In this document: positions 45,086 through 51,515 of the stretch, in pieces
How the letters are laid out: each line of letters opens with the position of its first letter
Numbering within the stretch: position 1 is the first letter of the stretch
Origin: Candidatus Kuenenia stuttgartensis
GTDB taxonomy: Bacteria; Planctomycetota; Planctomycetia; Planctomycetales; Planctomycetaceae
Assembly (NCBI GenBank): GCA_945904015.1
Contig: CAMDPK010000013.1
Location: 1-64,000 of the forward strand
Length of the DNA: 64,000 nt
Reading direction: 5' to 3'
Program-made: the position numbers and the translations under genes
Notes under the pieces: generated by a model
The model's input: the letters and a program-made list of their open reading frames with translations, nothing else
What the model was told of the DNA's origin: nothing
Database searches by the model: none

Positions 45086-46701
45086 TAGCCCATTCGGCAC
45101 TGGATCGGTGCGAACGTGCGAACGAGTTGCTTCGCACTCAGCAGGCCATCGACCGCCGCGCTGATGATGCCTCCGGCGAAGCCCGCGCCTTCGCCGACCG
45201 GATACAATCCGCGGCAACCGAGCGATTGCCGCGTCGGAACGTCGCGGTCGATTCGCACCGGCGAACTGCCGCGCATTTCCGGACCGATCAGATTCGCGTT
45301 CTTCAAAAAGTCGCCGCGCCATTTGAGGTCCATCAGCGGCAGACCGGATCGAATCGCGGACAGCGCGGCCGGAGGCAACACGTTGTCGAGACTCAGCGGC
45401 GCAAGCCCGCGCGGGTACGAACTCTCAAAACGTTGATCGGGTGACGGCGACTGGCCGGCGAGAAAGTCGGTCGCCGTTTGAATCGGACAAAAGTAATTGC
45501 GGCCGGCCAACTCGAACGCGGCCGACTCGAAGCGGCGTTGCAGTTCGACGCCGGCAAGCGGATGCGAGCCGCCGAACTCGTGCGGTTCGAGCGTGACCAT
45601 GACTCCGCTGTTCGCGAACGGCGTGTCGTGCCGCGAGTTGCTCATGCCGTTCGTCGCGAAACAATTTGGCTCGGAGATGCTGGGGATCGCGATGCCGCCG
45701 GCACACATGCAGAACGAATACACGTCCCGTTCGCCACGAGCGGTCAGCGTGTAGTCGGCCGCGCCCAGCAATTCGAGATACTCCGGCCGCCCGTACTTGT
45801 GCCGGTTGACTTGTTCTTGTGGCTGTTCGATCCGCAGGCCGAGTTGAAATGCTTTCTGCGTCATCGGGATGCCAGCGTCGAGCAACATGCGATACGTGTC
45901 ACGAGCGCTGTGCCCGATGCCGAGGATCGCCTGTGTCGTCGCGATGTGGCCGCTCGACGTGTGCAACCCGCGAAGGTGCCCGTCGGCGATGTCGAGTCCT
46001 TCGAGCCGGCAGCCGAAGCGATACTCGCCGCCGAACTCTTCGATTTTGCGACGCAGATTGCGGACGATCAACGGCAATCGGTTGCTGCCCAGATGCGGCC
46101 GTTGCTCGTAGATCAGCGACGGCTTACCGCCGCACTCGACGAATCGCGCGAGCACCCAATCGACATCGGGACCGTTCAACCGGCAGGTCAGCTTGCCGTC
46201 GCTGAACGTGCCGGCCCCGCCTTCACCGAAGAGATAATTGTTTTCGGGATCGTGCGGGCCGCCGGAATCGAAGAAACGAATCGCGGGGACTCGCTCTTTG
46301 ACCGCCTGACCGCGTTCGAGGATCAGCGGTCGATAGCCCCTCGCCGCGAGAAAATATCCCGCCAGCAATCCGGCCGGCCCGGAGCCGATCACGACCGGCC
46401 GTTGTTCGAGCGGTGTCGCACCCGATGCGACGTCTTCAAATACGGGAGCCGCGAACAGTTCGACGTTGGGCGGCTTCTTCGCGAGCAGCGCCGCGATCTG
46501 TTCGCTGTCCGGTAACTCGACGAGCAGTGTGTAGACGAACTTCAAATCGCGCCGCGATCGAGCGTCGAGGCTCTTGCGCAGAATCCGCCAGCGAGCAACG
46601 TCCGCTTCGCTGACGCTCAATGTTCGAGCGAGCCGTTTCGGAATCTCAGATTCCGGCTCGAACACGTCGGTCGTCAAGTTGGCGATGCGGATGGATGGCA
46701 T
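45085..46701 (-). CDS. FAD-dependent oxidoreductase (COG2509-like)
   Basis: This 538-residue flavoprotein has the dinucleotide-binding motif GSGPAGLLAGYFLAARGYRP near residue 107 and a second conserved run NNYLFGEGGAGTFSDGKLTC. The late YPVGEGAGFAGGIISAAVDG closes the FAD site. The N-terminal 90 residues form a small additional domain with a DxxRRDLKFVYT motif. This matches the uncharacterised FAD-dependent dehydrogenases related to BaiN/HI0933-type proteins; substrate and electron acceptor are unknown. The ATG at 46701 starts MPSIRIANLTT. Palindromic repeats lie at both ends of the gene. Confidence 0.85.
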   Translation of the reverse strand: MPSIRIANLTTDVFEPESEIPKRLARTLSVSEADVARWRILRKSLDARSRRDLKFVYTLLVELPDSEQIAALLAKKPPNVELFAAPVFEDVASGATPLEQRPVVIGSGPAGLLAGYFLAARGYRPLILERGQAVKERVPAIRFFDSGGPHDPENNYLFGEGGAGTFSDGKLTCRLNGPDVDWVLARFVECGGKPSLIYEQRPHLGSNRLPLIVRNLRRKIEEFGGEYRFGCRLEGLDIADGHLRGLHTSSGHIATTQAILGIGHSARDTYRMLLDAGIPMTQKAFQLGLRIEQPQEQVNRHKYGRPEYLELLGAADYTLTARGERDVYSFCMCAGGIAIPSISEPNCFATNGMSNSRHDTPFANSGVMVTLEPHEFGGSHPLAGVELQRRFESAAFELAGRNYFCPIQTATDFLAGQSPSPDQRFESSYPRGLAPLSLDNVLPPAALSAIRSGLPLMDLKWRGDFLKNANLIGPEMRGSSPVRIDRDVPTRQSLGCRGLYPVGEGAGFAGGIISAAVDGLLSAKQLVRTFAPIQCRMG

Positions 46702-46705
46702 GGGG

Positions 46706-46801
46706 AGAGTGGCGAGTTGTTAGTGGCGAGTGGCGAGCATGAGAGTTGACGCCCGGCTTTGTTTTTCAACTCGCCACTCGCCACTAACAACTCGCCACTC
46801 T
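46706..46801. repeat. 96-bp inverted repeat, 32-bp perfect arms
   Basis: Arms AGAGTGGCGAGTTGTTAGTG.. (46706-46737) and the exact complement (46770-46801) flank a 32-base centre. The repeating word is GTGGCGAG. It fills the gap between the oxidoreductase start and the molybdopterin-fold gene stop. Confidence 0.85.
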
Positions 46802-46803
46802 TC

Positions 46804-47277
46804 CTACCGATGCAACGCTTCGTGTTCCTGCTCGTCGTGTGGGCGGTTGTCGCGGCCTCTGCCGGCGGTGAGTTCGATACGGTCCACAAACTTCACGTTC
46901 GCGCAGTCGTCGAGTTCATCGGTGTGACACACGGCCGGATTCTTGATGAGGAATCGAAACGGCCCGCCTTTCGCTTCCGGGTACGGCGTCCCGTCAAGCT
47001 GATAGACGACGACCGCTTCGTCCACGATCGCTGCCAGCGGGATGCTCGCCGCGAAGTCGTCGCGCGTGGCGTGCAGAGTCAGATAGGTGGCGTCGGTGGT
47101 GGGGACCACTCGGTCCAAGATCGCTCGCAAGGTGACGCCGTCTCCCGGTCGCTTCGGATGGAAGCGAGTGAAGTCCCGAACGTGCTCGGCCTCCGAGAAC
47201 GCTCGCAAGTCGTCGAAGGAAAAGGATTGAGGCGACGCCACCAAACCGTCCACTCGCAATGTCGCTGACTGAGTCAT
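46804..47277 (-). CDS. Molybdopterin-binding oxidoreductase-like protein
   Basis: This 157-residue protein has the fold signature of the sulfite-oxidase-type molybdopterin-binding domain (LRVDGLVASPQSFSFDDLRA, RFHPKRPGDGVTLRAILDRV, GTPYPEAKGGPFRFLIKN). At this length it has only a minimal domain and no C-terminal dimerisation domain; the usual molybdenum-coordinating cysteine is not evident, so it may not bind the metal. The next gene downstream of its start is a Rieske protein on the same strand, suggesting a redox pair. The ATG at 47277 is the likely start. Confidence 0.75.
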   Translation of the reverse strand: MTQSATLRVDGLVASPQSFSFDDLRAFSEAEHVRDFTRFHPKRPGDGVTLRAILDRVVPTTDATYLTLHATRDDFAASIPLAAIVDEAVVVYQLDGTPYPEAKGGPFRFLIKNPAVCHTDELDDCANVKFVDRIELTAGRGRDNRPHDEQEHEALHR

Positions 47278-47337
47278 GCAATATTCCTGTCTGCGTTGTC
47301 GCTGAATTGTCAGATTTGAAATCTGAGATTTGAGACT

Positions 47338-47685
47338 TCAGATTGTCGTGTTTGGCACCGGAGTCGGCGCTTCGGGTACCAGCACTTGAACTTCTTGCCC
47401 CGCGACTCGCACATCGAACGTTTCGGTGCGAGTCTTCGCATTCGGATTGTCCAACCAAATTCCGGTTTTGACACAAAACCGCCAAGCATGCCACGGACAG
47501 GTCACTCCGCCATCTTCGACATACCCGGCCGCCAACGAGGCTCCCATGTGCGGGCACAGATCGTTGATCGCCGAGTACTCGCCGTTGGTCAAGAACACGG
47601 CGACCATCTTGCCGTTGACGCAGAAAGCTCGACCTTCGCCTTCGGGGATGTCGCCCACATGAGCGACTGTCTGAAAATCTGCCAT
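47338..47685 (-). CDS. Rieske [2Fe-2S] ferredoxin-like protein
   Basis: This 115-residue protein has the two Rieske motifs CPHMGA (C44, H46) and CPWHAWRF (C63, H66), which ligate a 2Fe-2S cluster through two Cys and two His. There is no signal peptide, so it is a soluble small ferredoxin of the nitrite-reductase-NirD/dioxygenase-ferredoxin type. The start at 47685 is chosen because the homologous region starts MADFQTVAHVGD; the upstream in-frame codons derive from a palindromic repeat. It lies upstream of the molybdopterin-fold gene on the same strand with a 60-base gap. Confidence 0.92.
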   Translation of the reverse strand: MADFQTVAHVGDIPEGEGRAFCVNGKMVAVFLTNGEYSAINDLCPHMGASLAAGYVEDGGVTCPWHAWRFCVKTGIWLDNPNAKTRTETFDVRVAGQEVQVLVPEAPTPVPNTTI

Positions 47686-47710
47686 CGAATGCCTCGTGGT
47701 GGTTGATCTT

Positions 47711-47803
47711 GTAACCCGCCGCGTCAGCAAGGGCGAACACTTCCGCACATGTTGAAACCGACTGTCGCTTGAAGCGTCCGCCCTTGCTGACGCGGCGGGT
47801 TAC
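47711..47803. repeat. 93-bp inverted repeat, 25-bp perfect arms
   Basis: Arms GTAACCCGCCGCGTCAGCAAGGGCG-type (47711-47735) and exact complement (47779-47803) flank a 43-base centre. It lies between the divergent Rieske and DUF58 genes, partly in the leader of each. Confidence 0.85.
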
Positions 47804-47867
47804 GAAGACAAACAAACGCAGAGTAGAGCCTCGCTCGTGTGGCCTCAATCGTACTACGATCCCGCTC

Positions 47868-48746
47868 ATGCCGCTGTTCGATTCCGATTTTCTGAAGAAG
47901 CTCGAATACCTGTCGCTCGTCTCGCGGCGGTTGTTTCGCGGTTCGTTGCTGGCTCAGCGGCGGACGATGCAAACCGGAGGCGGCATCGAGTTCGCCGATC
48001 ATCGCGAGTACTCGCACGGAGATGACTTTCGGCATTTGGATTGGAACGTGTTCGCTCGGCATGGGCAGTTGCTGCTGAAGCGGTTTCAAGAAGAAGAGGA
48101 CTTGCACGTCTACCTGCTGCTGGATTGTTCGCGAAGCATGGCGTTCGGTTCGCCGCCGAAGTTCGATCTAGCTCGGCAAATCGTCGCCGCGCTGGCGTAC
48201 ATCGCACTGTCCGATTTGGACCGAGTCGCCGTGATCGCCTTCGCGGACGACATCGTCGCCGACTTTCCGTTGACTCGCGGCAAGGACCGGATTCTCTCGC
48301 TGCTGAAATTTCTCGACGGGCTTGAGGTGCAAGGCGAGGCCACGGACCTGGGCCGCGTCGTCAAAGCCTTCACGCAACGCCCGCAGCGACGCGGGTTGGC
48401 CATCGTCGTCAGTGATCTCTTCGACCCCAACGGCTACGAGCGAGGCTTCGATCAGCTTCGCTACCGCAACTACGAACTGCACGCCGTCCAACTGCACGAC
48501 CGGCTCGAAGCCGAACCAAGTTTGCTGGGCGAGTTGGAGCTCGTGGACATCGAATCCGATGGCGGACAAAAGGTGACGATCACCGAGAACGCCTTGAAGA
48601 AGTACCGGATATTGTTCGAGGACTTCCAAGAATCGCTGCGAAAGTACGGCCGCAAATACGGCGTCGGCCTGACGCAGACGCGATGCGAGGTGCCGTTTGA
48701 CGAATTGATTTTAAAGATGATGCGTGCTTCGGGAGCGGTGAGATGA
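47868..48746 (+). CDS. DUF58 / VWA-like domain protein
   Basis: This 292-residue cytoplasmic or membrane-associated protein has the DUF58 signature QTGGGIEFADHREYSHGDDF.RHLDWNVFARHG and a degenerate von Willebrand factor A MIDAS motif DCSRS (D86). DUF58 genes typically neighbour MoxR-type AAA+ ATPases and VWA membrane proteins (Bat/aerotolerance operons), and here the next genes are VWA proteins. No MoxR gene is in the window. The start at 47868 gives the family N-terminus; a longer frame begins in the palindromic repeat and is rejected. Confidence 0.9.
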   Translation: MPLFDSDFLKKLEYLSLVSRRLFRGSLLAQRRTMQTGGGIEFADHREYSHGDDFRHLDWNVFARHGQLLLKRFQEEEDLHVYLLLDCSRSMAFGSPPKFDLARQIVAALAYIALSDLDRVAVIAFADDIVADFPLTRGKDRILSLLKFLDGLEVQGEATDLGRVVKAFTQRPQRRGLAIVVSDLFDPNGYERGFDQLRYRNYELHAVQLHDRLEAEPSLLGELELVDIESDGGQKVTITENALKKYRILFEDFQESLRKYGRKYGVGLTQTRCEVPFDELILKMMRASGAVR

Positions 48747-48750
48747 AGAG

Positions 48751-48864
48751 GCAGTGCAAAGTGCCGAGTGCCGAGTGCAAAGTGAAAAATGACCTGGCAG
48801 GTCACTGCTGGCGCAGGTGCCTGCACTTTGCACTTTGCACTTTGCACTCTGCACTTTGCACTGC
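48751..48864. repeat. Repeat with GTGCAAAGT / ACTTTGCAC units
   Basis: The left part carries GTGCAAAGTGCCGAGTGCC units, and the right part carries four or five ACTTTGCAC copies that are their complement. It lies between the DUF58 and BatA-like genes and partly precedes the latter's CAGGAGACC ribosome-binding site. Confidence 0.75.
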
Positions 48865-48885
48865 CCAACACCAGGAGACCTGCGA

Positions 48886-50859
48886 ATGTCGCTAGCCTCC
48901 CCGCTCGCACTGCTCTGGCTCGCCGCTCTGATCCCGGTCGTGGTCTTCTACATTCTGAAGATTCGGCTACGGCGAGTACCGGTCTCGACGATTTTGTTCT
49001 GGCGGCAGATCTACGACGAGCACCGGCCCCGTTCGATCTGGCAGCGGCTGAGACATTGGTTGTCTCTGTTGGCTCAGATCGTGTTGATCTTGTTACTGGT
49101 GGGAGCACTCACCGATCCGTTCTTTGCCTGGGAGACTCGGCAACTGCGGCGAATCGTGTTGATCGTGGATAACTCGGCCAGCATGAATGCAGCGGATATC
49201 TCGCCGTCGCGCCTGGCCGCCGCGAAGGACGAAGCGTTGCGAGTCATTCACGGGATGCGATTCCGTGACGAACTGGCCGTGGTCGTGGCCGGTGGATCGC
49301 CGCGAGTCGTCTGCGGGTTTTCGAGCCACGGCCGCACACTGGCCCACGCCGTTGATGATGTCGTGCCCACCGACAACCCCACGCGAGTGACAGAGGCGGT
49401 CGAGCTTGCTCGCCGCTTGCTTGGCGAACGACAAGACGAGCATCTGCGTGAGATCGTCGTGCTGACCGACGTGGGGCAGGTTTCCAACCTGCCCGGCCCG
49501 AATGCAGTGGAAGAGTCACGGGCAGGTTGGAAACCTGCCCCACGAGTCATCATCCGCCGCTTCGGTACGAACACTGGCAACGTGGGCATCACGCGGTTTC
49601 AGGTGCGGCGGAGTTTGATCGATCCGCTCGGCTACGAGATTCTCGCGGAGGTCACGAACGCCTCGAATGAGCCGGTCGAGTGTCGCTTGGAGATTGATCT
49701 GAATGAGGACGTCGTCGATGTCGTGCCGTTGAAGCTGACACCGGGTCAGCGTTGGAGCCAGACTTTTGAAAAGACCTCGGCCGACGGCGGACACCTTTTG
49801 GCGAAGCTGGATCGAGCAGATGCTCTCGCGGCGGACAATCGCGCGTGGGCCGTGTTGCCGAAACGCGAGTTGATGCCCGTGACGCTTGTGTCTGAAGGAA
49901 ATCTGTTTCTCCAAAAAGTCTTCGAGTCGAATCCGCTGGTCGTGCTGACTCGCGTCGAGCCGGCGGCATGGAAGCCAACTTCCGAGCCGAGCGTGGGCAT
50001 CACCGTCTTGCATCACCACGTTCCCGAAAAACTGCCGGCGGGTTCGCTGCTGGTGATCGATCCGCGTGGCGGCTGCGATCTTTGGCAGCTTGGCGAACCG
50101 GTGCAGAATCCGATCGTCAATCAACAAGACAAGGACTCGCCGCTGCTCAGTCATGTGCGGCTGGATAACGTCGTGATGCCGGAGGCTCGGCAGGTAAAAG
50201 TCGCCAGCGACGAGGGAGTCAAAGTGCTGGCCCGTTCGCTTGCAGGCGATCCACTGTTGGCGACCATCGAGCGGCCAGGACAGAAGGTGTTGCTGCTGAC
50301 AGTCAATCTCGATGAAGGCGACCTGCCGCTGCGGACAGCGTTTCCGATCTTGATGATGAACGCCCTGAATTGGTTCACCGAAAACCGCGGCGAGCTGCGC
50401 GAGTCGTTGCCGACCGGGGCGATCACCGAGATTGATGTCGCGGTATTGAACGGCAGTCGGGGTCTGAGCGGCACCGCGCTAGCCGCCGGTGTTCCCGCAG
50501 TACCGGCGGCTAGCGCCGGCCCGCTCACGAGTTCTCAAATCCGCTTGATCGCGCCCGACGGACGTCGCTCAGCGTTACCGATACAGTCTGAGCGGCTGTC
50601 GCTGGGACCGTTCTATCAATGCGGCGTTTGGAGCGTCGTCGCCGCAGAGGACGACACGACGTTGCTCGAACTGGCCTGCAACCTCGCGGATCGGAATGAG
50701 TCGGACGTGCGAGTGCCGAAATCCGAAGAGGCGACGCAGACGTCCGTAGTCTCGGCGAGCGTGCTCGGCAATCAGCCGGTGTGGTTTTGGTTGATCGCAT
50801 CCGCGTGGCTGCTGATGGCGATCGAGTGGTGGGCGTATCAGCGACGAGTGATTGAATAG
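48886..50859 (+). CDS. BatA-like VWA membrane protein
   Basis: This 657-residue protein has two N-terminal membrane segments (LALLWLAALIPVVVFYI, LSLLAQIVLILLLVGAL) that match the BatA N-terminus, then a VWA domain with MIDAS DNSAS (D95) and a long C-terminal region ending in a hydrophobic helix (WFWLIASAWLLMAIEWW). It belongs to the DUF58/BatA group, implicated in membrane-associated MoxR complexes. Two palindromic repeats are translated within it: residues about 196-219 (49471-49543) and about 531-543 (50476-50516). The start at 48886 has a CAGGAG site. Confidence 0.9.
   Translation: MSLASPLALLWLAALIPVVVFYILKIRLRRVPVSTILFWRQIYDEHRPRSIWQRLRHWLSLLAQIVLILLLVGALTDPFFAWETRQLRRIVLIVDNSASMNAADISPSRLAAAKDEALRVIHGMRFRDELAVVVAGGSPRVVCGFSSHGRTLAHAVDDVVPTDNPTRVTEAVELARRLLGERQDEHLREIVVLTDVGQVSNLPGPNAVEESRAGWKPAPRVIIRRFGTNTGNVGITRFQVRRSLIDPLGYEILAEVTNASNEPVECRLEIDLNEDVVDVVPLKLTPGQRWSQTFEKTSADGGHLLAKLDRADALAADNRAWAVLPKRELMPVTLVSEGNLFLQKVFESNPLVVLTRVEPAAWKPTSEPSVGITVLHHHVPEKLPAGSLLVIDPRGGCDLWQLGEPVQNPIVNQQDKDSPLLSHVRLDNVVMPEARQVKVASDEGVKVLARSLAGDPLLATIERPGQKVLLLTVNLDEGDLPLRTAFPILMMNALNWFTENRGELRESLPTGAITEIDVAVLNGSRGLSGTALAAGVPAVPAASAGPLTSSQIRLIAPDGRRSALPIQSERLSLGPFYQCGVWSVVAAEDDTTLLELACNLADRNESDVRVPKSEEATQTSVVSASVLGNQPVWFWLIASAWLLMAIEWWAYQRRVIE
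49471..49543. repeat. Inverted repeat translated within the BatA-like gene
   Basis: 24-bp perfect arms (GTGGGGCAGGTTTCCAACCT.. and complement) around a 25-base centre. In frame it codes VGQVSNLPG..RAGWKPAP, a peptide that interrupts the VWA-family sequence between a beta strand (EIVVLTD) and the next (RVIIRRF). This repeat sequence is typical of planctomycete interspersed repeats. Confidence 0.85.
50476..50516. repeat. Second inverted repeat translated in the BatA-like gene
   Basis: 15-bp perfect arms GCGCTAGCCGCCGGT / ACCGGCGGCTAGCGC around an 11-base centre, coding ALAAGVPAVPAASAG. The same GCGCTAGC core occurs in the repeat at 59580-59638. Confidence 0.8.
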
Positions 50860-50879
50860 ACTCGATGTCGGAGTGACAC

Positions 50880-51509
50880 ATGCAACACGTTGTTCTTCTC
50901 GGTGATTCGATTTTTGACAACGCGTCGTACGTGCCGGGTGGCGATCCGCTGATTGAACAACTTCGGTCAAGGCTCCCGCGCGGATGCCGTGCTACGCTGC
51001 TCGCTGCGGACGGGGCGTGCATCAGCAATATCGCCAGACAACTCTCAAATGTGCCGAGTGACGCGAGTCACTTAGTGGTCAGCGTCGGTGGCAACGACGC
51101 TCTTCAGTGCAGTCCCGTTTTGAACGCAAGCATCACTTCCTCATCCGAGTTATTTGAGGAACTGGCTCAAATTCAAACGGAGTTTTTCGACGAGTATCGG
51201 TCAATGCTTCAATTGGTTGCGGCAGCTCAACGCCCAACCGTGATCTGCACAATCTATGATGCGATTCCCGACATCGGTCGAGATGCCGTCACGGCGCTGT
51301 CGATCTTCAACGACTCCATCATTCGAGCTGGAATTGACGCGGGCCTTCCGATCCTTGATCTACGGTTCGTTTGCAACGAGTCGCGAGACTACTCATCCAT
51401 TTCGTCGATTGAACCGTCGGAGATCGGCGGTTCCAAGATTGCGCGTGAAATCGCATACGTGTTGAAAAGCCATGATTTCTCAAGAGCGGAAACCGTCATT
51501 TACCGTTAG
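50880..51509 (+). CDS. SGNH-hydrolase-like protein
   Basis: This 209-residue protein has block I GDSIFDN (nucleophile Ser10), block III GGNDAL (oxyanion Gly/Asn) and a late segment where the catalytic Asp/His would lie, although no clear DxxH is visible. It would be a small esterase or lipase of the GDSL/SGNH type without a signal peptide. It lies 21 bases after the BatA-like gene and 6 bases before the VWA gene on the same strand, so it is co-transcribed with them. Its codon usage is richer in A and T than the neighbours, suggesting later acquisition. Confidence 0.75.
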   Translation: MQHVVLLGDSIFDNASYVPGGDPLIEQLRSRLPRGCRATLLAADGACISNIARQLSNVPSDASHLVVSVGGNDALQCSPVLNASITSSSELFEELAQIQTEFFDEYRSMLQLVAAAQRPTVICTIYDAIPDIGRDAVTALSIFNDSIIRAGIDAGLPILDLRFVCNESRDYSSISSIEPSEIGGSKIAREIAYVLKSHDFSRAETVIYR

Positions 51510-51515
51510 CCAACT

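Noticed and set aside
48751-48864. CRISPR or microsatellite in the GTGCAAAGT region
   Set aside because: The units are degenerate, inverted and adjacent, without spacers. It fits the interspersed palindromic repeats.
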